The translations under genes were made by a program, and so were the position numbers. From the NCBI GenBank assembly GCA_963682055.1, contig OY821744.1:8162835-8226834 (forward strand): a DNA stretch of 64,000 nucleotides, written 5' to 3'. The notes beneath the pieces are model-generated. The model made no database searches. It saw only the letters and a list, made by a program, of their open reading frames with translations, and was not told where the DNA came from. Below are positions 24,131 through 36,060 of the stretch, one piece after another. This DNA is from Primula veris (Eukaryota; Streptophyta; Magnoliopsida; Ericales; Primulaceae). The stretch's first letter is position 1, and each line of letters starts with the position of its first letter.

Positions 24131-27100
24131 AATGATGCGTCCTTTTTATAGAGATTAGAGTATAGACATTAAAATTATCAAAACCGTCAGTTTTACTTAA
24201 AGTAATTGACTTTATTTCTCACGTGCCTATTAACCTCATTGTTGATGGCATCTTCCCATATACACATTATATGGATAACATTGATTATTTCAATATCGTC
24301 GATTCACCTTCACTCATGAAGGTCAAGGGACAAAGGAAGTTTCAATACTTACCCTTTTACCATGCTGATGCACTTCATGTTCCTTAAAAGATTCACTTTC
24401 CACATTTTTCCAGCACCGTTTGAGTGTTCACTTGTCTTGGGTAGCGTAATGCTTTGAACCCTCAACGTATTGGTCACACTCGCCAGGCGTTAGAGTTTTG
24501 CGGAAAACTTCTCTTTTAGAAAGTATGCTTCTCGGGCATAGAACAATGTTCTATATGCACTTTAAAGCCATATGCCTTATGCACTAGAAACCGATCAGCA
24601 CTATATTTTGTGCTTATCCGATGAACACACAATCTACCGTTTTCGATCCTATCCAAATCCTTCAAGGAACAAGATTGAGATCTTTCTTAGGTAGTACCAA
24701 ACTTTCACGAACTTATAGTCAGGCACCATGCCTTCTATAATTCTGACTGTTTGGTCCAACTTCCTAAGCGATAGTTTGTTCAACACATAGCTTGCGGAAA
24801 GCTCACTTCCCGTACAAATTCAGAGTTTAATCATGAACTTATCAACATGATATTCATCGTTTAAGAACTACATTTTTTGCTCGAGAGCATAATAAGTCGT
24901 TCTTTAACGATTGGTGTCATTCCATCAACACAATTATGTGAACGGTGTCTCATATTCACCGTTTCAATCACACTGATCATGTATTCATATCCATGTGAAT
25001 ATACCATTTCGGAACTAGTTAGACAATATCTAACACTTCCAAAAATAGTCTATCATTTAATAATTAACACTTAATCATTGGATTAAGTTGGTAGATTAAC
25101 ACAACAGAACATCCATGATTAAACATGTTTTCTGACAAACCTTAATCCTCAACAATAGAATTCACGTATTCATTCTTACTTGAATGAATATCTCGACTGA
25201 TTTATCTTTACTTCTCATCAAGTAGACATATCAGTGTTTAATACATCCATCAATAAATTGAGGAAATATCTTTTAAACCCTTCTTGGTTTTGCACTCATC
25301 TCAAATGCATCGAACCATTTGGTTATGTACTCCGTTCGAAAACTTCGAACTGAAGACTTAGCAATACATTGCTTCAAACACAAACTCATATTTGTGTTTC
25401 AATTTAAATAATAGATTTAGAAAAATAAAACATTTAATCTTTTATATTTTCATCACCTACTATATCATGTCAAATCAGTGACTTGGTTGAATAATTCAAC
25501 ATGTCATTATTGACCACAAGAGTATCGACTAAAATGCTCATTTTGAACAAATAGTCACTCATGTATTGCTACAAACAAGCAAGCTTATCACAATTTGATC
25601 CTAGTGTTTTGGCTACCGAAAGGCTACTAGCCTTTAGGTTTCAAAACCACTATTCATGATTCAGATTTGTATGCTTGCACTTGTTAGTGGATTTCCAAAC
25701 GTTTAAAACGTTTTCACACATTAACGCCCCCACAGTTCGTGCATTCCCTTTTGTCCTCACTCAGAACATGCACACTATTATAGAGAAACTTAATCGATTT
25801 CAATGTGGTAAATGAAACGATATCATTTATTTCAGACGTTTTAAGTCCATACCACTGAACCGTTAGGTTTTCTCCCACTCGCCCGTAGGCGCTTTTGGGT
25901 ACGTTTAGATTCTCGATCTACATGATCGACGGGTTACCCCCACATTTGTGGGACCCTCGGGGTTCTCCCCCAATAATAGTAATATATTATTACTCAATTA
26001 CTATTCTCAATAATAGCAACCACAACATATTCATAATATGTTATTTCAACAAGTTAATAATATGTTATGTCAACAAATTATTAAATGTTCTTTCAACAAA
26101 CTAATAAAATGTTAATTCAACAAATTATTAAATGTTATTTCAATAAAATAATAAGATGTTATTTCAACAAATAATAAAATAGCCGATATTTGTTTATTCT
26201 TAAAATAAACTCAACGACCATTTATAATTTGTCAATCATCAAATTATTTGCTCTTGGATGAATCAAGTCGATTATTAAATAACCTTTCATCCAAATATGT
26301 AACCGTTTCGTCATTGCAATTCGTAGATAGCTAATAACGCTCTCCATAAATGCCAACAACGACTGTCGTTACAATAATTTATAACTCTCCAAATTAAATT
26401 GCGATTAATCACAATTAATAAGAAGTTATAAATACTCGTCATTAATCTTATTAATGATTACCGTTATAAAATTTTGTAACTCTTCAAATTAAATTGCAAT
26501 AAATCACAATTAATAAGGATACCAACCATTATATCACCACATTAGTGTTTTTAATAATAGTGATTTCGAATTTGTAACCCCCGTCATTAATATGCACTCA
26601 TGCAAAATTAATAGGAGTTACACCGGCACCCACAATGTTCTGGTCAGTTCCAGCACCCATTGTGTTCCGGACATTTCCCGCAGGAAACTGTTTGTTATCT
26701 CAAATAACAAACACGCACAATCTAATTTCGAAAAATGAAACTAAAACTCCTCCTTCGCAAACACCATATTTCCATAACCACGCATGGTTTCAAGAAACTG
26801 ATTTTGCAAGAGTATTCTAGTTCATTCCCGAAAAAGATTATCAAATTCTGAAAGATTTATTCAGCCGTAAACACCAGATAAATCTGATTTTACACAGAAC
26901 AATCTCAGAATTCAATCAGTTCTGTCGTAAGCCCCAAATTCTGAAAAATCAGAAAATGATTTTACAAGAACTATTTCGAAACTAGTTCTTTCGTAAGCCC
27001 CAAATTAATGGTTTTACACGAACTATTTCGAAAATCAGCAATCCTCCAATTCCTTGTAGAGATCCATGTCTACATAAATACTCATCTGAAATTGTTAGTC

Positions 27101-28127
27101 ATTTTATTAACATGAAAAGAATAAACATGTATAAATCACTAACAATATAAATATATCATCTTCAAACAAATAAAACCATTAAATGTAATTAACCAAAATT
27201 CAGATAATATTACGGCATGGTCTTTACATCCACATACATATTACAAACGGTTACCATAATAAACCACCAATAAAGGCAATCAATATGGTATTAGTGAAAA
27301 AGAAACGGATGTTAGTTCATGGAAAGGGAAAGCCAATGCATACAGATAAAACTTCTGCTACAGCTATAACACCGAACCCTGCATCAACTAATTAGGACCA
27401 TGAGGTGAACAACACAGTGGGCAACAGAATATCTTCTATTGTTATGCACATGTATTTTTTCTATATAGTATAACATCAATAAAACATTATGTCTCATATA
27501 TACCAGCTTTCTTTCCATGCATGGTGTCACATGTATTTTTTTCTATATATTATAACATTAACATCCTTCTTGAAATCATGAGTGTAGTGTGAGCCTGTGA
27601 CCCAAGAATGTGTGCTGTTTCATTTTACAAACCAATTTTCCAACAATAACATGTAAATAGCTTTTCTATATCTCTGTGTACGTGAGTATTTCTAATAACT
27701 ATGATTAACCATTTAATCACCAAAATCATCACAAAATAAAATATAGATTTTCTCAAAATAATCATATTCTCACAAAGCAACCAAACATGCTCGTATGTAA
27801 AAAATTAAAAATAGCAATAAACATATTACTAAACATACATACGATACAATACAAAAGATGCATGCACACATATTACACAAAACTCAAATGAGACCGTTTA
27901 AAACCGAAAATAAGGATTTTCACAAAACCCAAAAAAAAAAAAAATTAAAAAAACCAAACGAAAAACGCCTTCGACAATTCAATCGGAAACACCAATTTCT
28001 TAAAACCAAGGTTTGTTAGAAAATGATTTTCCAAAAAATTGTCTTAGCCACGGAAATAATTTTCTGTTTATCCAAACACCAAAATTATTGTATTAACGTA
28101 CAAAACATAAAAAATATCGTTTAAGAT
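24131..28127 (-). other. Non-coding interior of element A
   Basis: About 4 kb without a recognisable gag, protease, integrase or intact RT on either strand. AT-rich, with short tandem repeats at 26037-26180 and a duplicated segment around 26380-26520 (ccaaattaaattgc, atcacaattaataag). A shared tcgtaagccccaaatt phrase recurs near 26929 and 26992. It behaves like the filler of a large non-autonomous LTR derivative. Confidence 0.6.
26037..26180. repeat. Degenerate 28-30 bp tandem repeat
   Basis: About five units of the type aatgttatttcaacaaatta, each with a few changes, inside element A. Confidence 0.75.
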
Positions 28128-28622
28128 TGTTGGGTACGTTGTAAATAAACACAATAATTTCTACGAAAAAGAAATGGACAAATAAACAGAAAATGGTTTT
28201 CTCAAATATAAAATTATCAATTACAAGAATTAACGTAAAATAATGTAAATGATACCGAAATGGACTAAAGTCCGAGACGAGGTAACTGCAAGCAGTTTCC
28301 CTTAAACGATATTTGCCCCGCCACCTCTGCTTCTGGCTACATGGGGCACTTCGTTCCCAAGGTACAACGTCTATCACATGTGACTCGGCGGAAACGGCAC
28401 CGAGCCACGGTCGGGCCGTTGGTGGTGCGGTACTCTCTCTCTATATGTATGCATATGTGTTTGTGTGTGAATGTGTGTATGACATGTATTTTTCTTTGTC
28501 TTTAAAAAGCCTTTTAAAAATGTAACTCATGAAAGCCATCAATATGGGGATATAAATATTTTGAAACCCCTACAACTTAATTGCATTCAAAACAAAACAA
28601 AACCAAAGGTTTTTTTCCAACA
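28128..28622 (-). repeat. 5' LTR of element A
   Basis: 495 bp and, by eye, the same sequence as 22283-22777. The conserved block is at 28276-28372, with the hairpin at 28285-28296 and the pairing segment at 28301-28314. The first internal bases (28127 downward on the - strand) read ATCTTAAACGATAT. Confidence 0.92.
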
Positions 28623-28627
28623 TTATC

Positions 28628-29925
28628 TTCAGAATAGTTAGTTGTCTAAATGTATGATGTCTTTATATCAGAGTAGTTATTTGTCAGGCTAGTATCTTTC
28701 ATTTAGATATTAGATTTGAGTTCTTTTGTATACTTATAACACTGGTTTGGATTTCTTTTGATTTTCTTTTCGGGGTGAGATTTTCGGTACAAGAAAAACT
28801 TCATTTAGTATTAGAATTTTTTTTCGGTTATGTTGCTAAAGTGATTGTGGTTAAATTTTATCAATAGGTTAACAACAAATTATGTTGCTATTTGTTGCTA
28901 AAATTTAGTCACAACCACTTTAACAACATAACTCAAAAAGTTTTATGATACTAAATGAACTTTTTTTTTTTTTTTTTTTTTTGCCAGTTACGCATAGTTG
29001 GAGGGCATCCGTGCCTATATGTTATTTTATTATTCTAGATCCAGTAGCATTTAAACTTGTACTAACACACACTATTATTTATAATAATGAGTATTTTTCT
29101 GAAAAAATAAATTAAAAAACTAGTATTAAAGTACCATGTCTTTCCATGTATGATGTCGTTGCCAGTTTGTTAGCTCAATTTGAGTTTGTGGTTCTTTTAT
29201 TTTCTTTGTAGGAAGCTAGGGTCAGTCTGGTCGACACCTAGCCATACTTGTATGCATATTTAGCCTTCGAGCATTGTTACGAGCCTTTGGCTCGATCGGC
29301 TATAATAGCAAGCTTACCTTCTGGGAAAAAAAACTGTCTAAACTACGATATTATATATGTGGTCAAAGAAAACCTCCTATGCATTCGTAATTAATTGAAA
29401 CAAATCTTATGTATACGTAAAGAATTACACATTTTAGGACTAAGAATGTAACCTATCAAGCCGAGTTTTATAATTGAACTTAATTAACAACTCGAGGACA
29501 AATTGTATTTTATAATGGTTTGTTAAGAACAACACTACATTGTTTTTTCGTTTATTTCAATTTAAAAGTTTTCTGAATATTGGATTTTTTGTGTATAAGC
29601 TACAAGGGTCGTTTTTACCAACTGATAGCTAGCAAGCGAATAAACTATGAAGCAACACATGAATAAATAAAAAAAATACAAATACTATATTTCACCAATA
29701 TTTATAGAGCTATATGAGTATTTATAGCTAAACTATAATATATATACAACCTTTATTGATCGACTAAATACAGTACATCTCCATCAAACCTGTCTTACTG
29801 TCTAGCTAGCAGTTCCTTCGTTGCACAAATATTTAAGAAAGTGGACAATAGTTGGGACGGACGGAGTATATAAAAACAAAGGTAACTATCATGACTTTAT
29901 CTCAAATCAATGAATAACGCGGGTT
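28628..29925. other. Intergenic DNA downstream of the NAC gene
   Basis: Apart from the MITE at 28797-28962, no gene is seen. The stretch 29170-29333 ends ggctcgatcggctataatag, then aagcttaccttctggg and a short A-run, which could be a non-LTR element 3' end; this is weak. The NAC 3' UTR should occupy the last few hundred bases before 29926 (read on the - strand). Confidence 0.4.
28797..28962. mobile_element. MITE with 70-bp terminal inverted repeats
   Basis: The left arm (acttcatttagtattagaat ... aaagtgattgtggttaaatt) is the imperfect complement of the right arm (aaatttagtcacaaccactt ... gatactaaatgaactt). The whole unit can fold back on itself. It is preceded by tacaagaaaaac, reminiscent of CACTA-type ends, and followed by a long T tract. 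Confidence 0.75.
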
Positions 29926-32900
29926 TCAAATGATAATCAAACTATTATCATTGCCATACTCCATGATCTCCTCTAAATTTGTAGGTACCCCAATATCACC
30001 TACATTGCTTTCTTCAAAATCCATATCGAACAAAAAACCATACTCATAATCATTTGCAGGGTTAGTTTCCATAACTGTAAGATCAATTCTCGGTGTAGAT
30101 AGGAAACTAGGACTTTTTAATAAAGAATCTTGAATGGTACCATTTGAGATTTGGCTTTGATATGGTGGGCTATGGGAGAAACTAGGGTTAACTTGGTGTT
30201 CATATTTACAAGTGAATGTTTGGTCTGTAGAAGGAGATCCAATCAAGAATGTTTGGCATTGATATGGTGGGCTATGGGAGAAACTAGGGTTAACTTGGTG
30301 TTCATATTTACAAGTGAATGTTTGGTCTGTAGAAGGAGATCCAGCCAAGAATGTTTGGCTTTGATATGGTGGGCTATGGGAGAAACTAGGGTTAACTTGG
30401 TGTTCATATTTACAAGTGAATGTTTGGTCTGTAGAAGGAGATCCATCCAAGAATGTTGACATTGAGCTTTCAAACTCATTTTGAGGGGTAAGTCGGTTGT
30501 TGTTTTCTCCATTTCCCTTGTGAAATACCCTGCATAAAACCCAATCTTCCTGCAAAAGTGAGAAAGTATAAGAAAATATGAGCATAATTAATATTTAGCA
30601 ACGTAATATTTTTTTAGTTAGAGCAATTATCAGACACCGATATGCATAGCGCAACATGGAGAGATGTTGTCATTTGACCCGCAATCTTGCAACTCATAGT
30701 CATGATATTTTGCCTAATTTAAATACTATGTCTGGATTATATATCATGCTTCTTATATTTACAACTAATAGTAAGAAAGATTGCCAAGAATGTATACTTT
30801 TCTAATTACAGAAATGAAATGACTTCAATTTTTAAGTCTCATAAACTTGTAACTAGCTAGCAATATTGTTTAAGAGATCTATACAAGCTCATCAGGCAGT
30901 TGTAAATATCCCTAGGTAGTTACATGTTTTTTTAGCATGTCTTAAGTCCTCTTTAAGCTATTGCATAAAACACATTTAATTTAAACTATTGTTAAATTTG
31001 TCCTTTTAGCCATGTGAAAATGACTCGTCGATATTTACATAAATAATATCGGTTAAATATGTTAAAACAAACCTTGGGAGGCGTGTAAGGGTTCTCAAGG
31101 CGAAACTCATGCATAATCCAACCGGTTTTGATCCCATTGGGTGCCCTATTCTGGTAAAACACCAGTGTCTTTCTCATCCCGACAACCGCTTTAGTTGTAG
31201 GACTCCAGATCAAGCGATCTTTTCCGGTGGCTTTCCAGTATCCAGTTGTGGTTGCACGGTTAGTGCGGAACCCAGTGGCGTACTTACGGTCCCTAAAGCT
31301 GAAGAAATACCACTCGCTTAAGTTGAGCTTTGCCCCATCTGCCAATCATTGGTTTTACAAGATACAGATTTTGTTAGGTAATTAACTACAAAACCATGTG
31401 GATAGGTTTTGGAAGTTAGAAAATATGATACAAGATTCCAAAAGCGCCGCATATTAAAGTACAAATATATGATATTATAAGCAATGGAAAGAGAATAATT
31501 AAGGGGCTCACTTATTAAATAGAGTGATCCATGCATGTGACCATATGAATATTAAAACTATTCTCGTGACTAATCGATATTTATTATGATAATTGAGGTT
31601 ATATCCTAATTTTGATTTTCTGTTTTTGCATTCTAAAGTGGCGGATTGTGACATGAAGTAATATTTAAAAAATAAATGCATAAAATATAAATCATTATGC
31701 ATTGCAAAGCTAAATCCAAGCTGTAGTACTGTAATAGAAAAAAAAACATATACTATACAAGTTTCCCGTATAAATTTAACTCTTTGGTCAAGTAAAGTAA
31801 AAAAAAAAACTTGCAATTGCATCAGTTGCAAATTAAAGTGTTACCGAAACAGATCTTTAGAAGACGAGATCAGGTAAACTGAAAAAATATTTCACAAAAA
31901 GTCCGTATTAAAAGTTGGCCTAAGTTAAACATAAATATGATGGGGAAAACGATAGAAAAGATTCTCAGACCGTCACACTAGCTAGTAGCTTAATTGTCTC
32001 CAAGTAATTATTATTTTTAGTCTTATTATAATTCAACAGCGTTCACAATAATTTGATGCGAAGTTGCCAGTGTATCCCAATGATTTTGTAATTAAATTTA
32101 ACTACCCTCTATGTTTTGGATAAATGCAGACAATATTGTACTAGCTAAGGTAGTATTGGTGAAAAAGTTTCAGCTTGTAATGTTGAAAGATTTTCTCAAA
32201 CACAATCTCCCACAAATATTAGTAAAATGAAAACATTATTTTGTGGTTTTTGATGGTTCATAAGTTTCTTGTCGTTTAATTTGGTGAAAGTTTTCCAATA
32301 AGTTGTCGTGCGATCTCTTATACATAATTGATTTACATAATCTGATTTTTGTCTGCATATTAATTATGCAATTGTACGTTTGGCTTTTACGTACTTTACA
32401 GAAGCTATAAAATCCTTCAGAATTTTTTTTCGAACTTTCAGAATAAAATTTCCATTACCCTAAATTTTAGGTGCTTATAACATCTTAGAGAAGAAAAATA
32501 AATTTTGTTGCCAAGAATTTCCACCCATCTATATGTATATATGACTGAATCTCCAACTGATGAACTAAGGAAGCAAGTTTTCAACAATAAACATTCCCCA
32601 GCTAGAAAATGTCATATTATAAATTTTATAGTCTTCCATATATTGAAGAAAATTCAAGGAAATCCATGAAAAAGAAAATTGTATGCAAAATATTGCAACA
32701 TTTAATATTTTTTTCAAAATAAATAATGAGCGTGTATGTTTGTTTCATGCTATAAATGAAATATCTTCACAAAAAGAAAATAGAGATGTTTGCTTATTAA
32801 ACATTATGATCTCTCATGTACTTTGAATCATTATCCTTTCTTTGTGTAATATCTAAAAAAAAAAAGAGTAGGGTTTCCATTAATTATTCACATGGTTCGA

Positions 32901-34470
32901 TATAACTTTTCCTTTTTAATATGATATATATCATTGATATTAAAATTGTAGCAAGAAAATGATGAAAATAAACATATAAGTGGTACTTAATTATTAAAAA
33001 CTCGGACTTTAAAACACTTTTAAAGATTAGTATATATGTTACATGATACTGTTACATATGTTGCATGATTTTAGTTCTTTTTATTTTTTGTTTTTAATTT
33101 TGATGATACATGATACTACATTATATGTACCAAATTTTAAATAAGACTTCAAAATTCAGGATTTTAGAAATTAAGTATGTTTTCATATACTAATCAATGA
33201 TTCTCCCTAACAATATCCATAAAATACAAATTTGATATTTTTCGGAATGCTAAAACAATTAGATAAATCCCCAACACATGCATTATTTAAACATAGTTGC
33301 TTCAACTTGAACATGGAGTTACCCCCTAATGAAAAACAAGTCATTTCTTTTAATTTAAGAAATCATTTAGTGTCTAGCTTAAAACATTTTTTAACTTTTG
33401 CATCAGAATTAAAAAGAAGCTAATAATTACAAAGGAAAACTCTATATCTTTTTTAGTAAAGATTTGCCATATCCAGAAAGGTACTCAAACTAATTTGCAA
33501 AGAATTGCATGGAAAGTTAATTATAATTAATTTCGTTATAAAATTATTTCTATTATACTACAGACTAAGTTAGCTTCATTTCTGAACACGCCAGAAACCT
33601 GTGATGTATACCTTCTAACTGCATAAGATAAAATTATCACTTTAAAATAGATATAGAATAAAATTATTTAGCTTAAAGAAGGCATTCCAAAGGCTCTATC
33701 TCCCTTACCAGTTCATGTTTGTCTTTGTGCACAATCCTTAGCCCGTGGCAATTAAAATATACAAAAACTTTAAATAAATTTTGAACTTTAATTTTTGTGA
33801 AAACTTAGCAGTACTATATATAGTTGCACCCGTGTTATATACTGTAGTCTAACTATTGGTAAGGTTATGCATTCATGCATATTTTTATGTAAATTTTCAT
33901 AATTTTATCCTCTAGGTAACCTTGTTGCTCTTTATTTGTCAGAAAATTTTCACCCAAGTGATCACTTCTTGCAAGAACATTACTTTTGCAATAGCGTAAT
34001 TTCATTCGTTAAAAAATCCCAGCTTTGTACACAAATTAAGTAATACAACAAAGCGCTGTCGAATTTGTTATACTCCGAATTATGTAACTCATGGCCAGTA
34101 AAATAAAGTGATTGTTAAACAGTTTTGATGGGAACTGAGATAAATCGATAATATATATGTAAAATCATTTTAGTGAAAAACTTTCTCTAATCATAGGAGG
34201 GAGGGAAATTATCTAATTAAGAAAGAGACATGAATAAGAAAGTGGCCTACCAGGAAGCTCCCATGGTTCACAAGAATGCAAATTAATTTCCATTAAAGTA
34301 CCCATATCAACTTCTTCATTTACGACTTTTTTGCACAGATAATGGCAAATCAACTCCTCATCAGTAGGATGGAATCTAAACCCTGGTGGTAGCAAGGACC
34401 CAATGTTTTTTAGACCCATCTTTTTATTATTGTTTTTGAGGGGATATAAAATAGGGTTTGCACTGGACAT
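29926..34470 (-). CDS. NAC-domain transcription factor
   Basis: Three exons on the - strand: 34470-34251, 31338-31073 and 30549-29926, phase-consistent, about 369 residues. The NAC domain covers subdomains [90 protein letters not shown] and [12 protein letters not shown]. The intron positions (after CEPWELP and before EDWVLC) are those usual for NAC genes. By resemblance it is closest to NAC21/22-type proteins starting MGL-IG, but the subgroup is not proven. Such proteins bind DNA as dimers through the NAC domain; the C-terminal part activates transcription. A second in-frame ATG at 34417-34419 (MGLKNIGS) matches the usual family start and could be the real one. The C-terminal half contains three near-identical 34-residue repeats and ends acidic. 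Confidence 0.92.
30152..30459 (-). repeat. Three tandem 102-bp units in the last NAC exon
   Basis: The period is exactly 102 bp (landmark tatggtggg at 30161, 30263 and 30365), so the reading frame is kept. Each unit encodes 34 residues containing [20 protein letters not shown] and then FSHSPPYQ. Units differ at only a few bases, which indicates recent expansion. Confidence 0.95.
31339..34250 (-). other. Intron 1 of the NAC gene (2.9 kb)
   Basis: AT-rich intron with donor G|GTAGG at the exon 1 end and acceptor GGCAG before exon 2. No nested gene or clear transposon is recognised in it. Confidence 0.75.
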
Positions 34471-34609
34471 AAGATAACAAAATGACTTTTAACTTTGATT
34501 GTGTGTTTATAGCTTAATTATTGGATAAAGCAAAGAAGCCTAGCTAATAAAGAGAAAGTTTGTAAATTGAGAAGTACTAAGTTTTGTTAAACAAAAAGGT
34601 TGGATTGTA

Positions 34610-34617
34610 TTTATATA
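34610..34617 (-). promoter_or_regulatory. Probable TATA box of the NAC gene
   Basis: TATATAAA on the - strand about 140 bp upstream of the first ATG (34470). No other ATG lies between the expected start of transcription (about 34580) and 34470, which favours the longer start. Confidence 0.55.
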
Positions 34618-34620
34618 CAG

Positions 34621-35177
34621 ATGTGTTGCCCTCATAACTTGCCACCTTAAACAACTCGACATATTTTAATACGGAAAAGTCTAAATATGTTTAATATTTT
34701 TGGTTAAACATCTCATGTAAAAGCGTTAGGCAACTTCAACTTGTAAATCTATAGTAAAATCTAGAATAAAACATGGAGAAAAATCTTTAGAAATAAAGGG
34801 AAATAAATCAAGCCTTGTACATGAAAACGAATATCTGACTAAAAAACCATATACATCAAAGCCTCATACGAGCCGGCCGGCTTGGTGGCTTGGCTCTCTC
34901 TCGCGTTCAATACCGAAATGACGTTTATGTCAAAATGAAGAAAAAATATATTCCTACCTCGAGAAATGCAAATACCAAAGTGATTTCTATCTCTATCCGA
35001 CTATCCCTAAGTGACGTAGTACTGTAGTCAATACCGAACGAGCTAGCGGAGTGAAAAGACTTATTCATGTTCGGTTCATTAGTGGAAAACATTATTCATA
35101 CTATTTGTTTAATACGAGCGAACATGAACCAAGCGCTAACGGGATGGATACGCTTTATTCACAATCGAGTCATTTAG
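34621..35177. other. Intergenic DNA upstream of the NAC gene
   Basis: This is the NAC promoter-side flank. No coding frame is recognised. Confidence 0.4.
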
Positions 35178-35185
35178 TTACAAAT

Positions 35186-35759
35186 AGGGGTGGGCACGGA
35201 ACGGATTGACCACAATCCTAACACAACCTGTAAAAAAAATCGCGAGGCGTATTGGGAGTTGATAAAATTTAAATCCCAACTCAATACAGCGCAACTCATT
35301 ACAATAAAAACTCCAACTCAACCCAAACCGCAAAATAAATTGCGGGTTGGGTTTGGATTGATTCATAAATTTTTATTTTGGTCATTTATTTTTCATAGTT
35401 TGCATAATCAATCTAAATTTTAAAATAAATTGAATCTTTCAAAGAGAAATACAAACTAAAACCAATCAAAATACGTTTATAACATTCACGAACAAGTAAC
35501 AAAACTAAAATATAATAAGAGTGAGAGGTTAATATCTTGAAATACATACAATGTATATATTGATATTTATATATTATATTGCAGATTGAAACGGATTAAG
35601 ACGGATTAACCCGCGGTTTGGAAACAACAACTCTAACACAACCCGCAAAATATATAACGGATTGGGACATAACAGATTAAAAAAAAATACACTCTACCCG
35701 TCCCAATCTGCATAAGTTGAGCTACGAGTTAGGTTTGCGGATTTTTCGTCCACACCGGT
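35186..35759. mobile_element. hAT-type MITE with 8-bp TSD
   Basis: The ends are AGGGGTGGGCAC (35186) and GTCCACACCGGT (ending 35759), imperfect inverted repeats of the AGGGGTGGGCA type typical of plant hAT MITEs. The 8-bp duplication TTACAAAT flanks the element exactly at 35178-35185 and 35760-35767. The 574-bp interior repeats acggatt and acccgc motifs and has no coding function. Confidence 0.85.
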
Positions 35760-35867
35760 TTACAAATTTAAACATGATCTAAATGTGACAAACTTAATTC
35801 AGATATGATCATTTGAAAAGTTCTAATAGGATAACCCTGCAAGCTATATGCATTGAAATTGTAAGAA

Positions 35868-36060
35868 GTTACCTTACAAAAAAACTATCCAAATAGCGAC
35901 GTGATTAGTGACTGTATTTTCGACGTGATTAGTGACGGTGTTTTTTGTTACGAGTTTATTAGCGACGGTTTTTGTGACGGTTTTATGACAGTTTAGTCAA
36001 TTTGCGACAGATTTATGACAGCTTTTGACTCTTACTAAATTAAACATTATTTTATAGTGT
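35868..36060. mobile_element. CACTA-like subterminal fragment
   Basis: It starts ttacaaaaaaac and then carries repeated gcgacg / gtgacgg / gacagtt motifs (tagcgacgtgattagtgac, attagcgacggtttttgtga), the pattern of CACTA transposon subterminal repeats. The other end is not found. Confidence 0.5.

Larger units (their letters stand above)
22283..28622 (-). mobile_element. LTR retroelement A (Copia-related, non-autonomous), complete with TSD
   Basis: Two 495-bp LTRs (22283-22777 and 28128-28622) begin TGTTGG and end CAACA. I found no difference between them by reading. The 5-bp target site duplication TTATC flanks the element exactly (22278-22282 and 28623-28627). In - orientation the polypurine tract (complement of 22778-22790, ATGTGGGGGAT) lies directly before the 3' LTR. 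Just inside it on the - strand are broken traces of Copia RNase H ([15 protein letters not shown]) and of the 3' noncoding part of element B. No intact gag or pol exists, so it must have moved using proteins supplied in trans. Identical LTRs imply a recent insertion. Confidence 0.92.

Noticed and set aside
26037..26180. CRISPR-like array
   Set aside because: Units are contiguous and degenerate with no unique spacers, and the genome is a plant; it is a simple tandem repeat in element A.
33232..33423. 63-aa frame in NAC intron 1
   Set aside because: It lies inside the intron on the opposite strand to the NAC gene and has no recognisable similarity.
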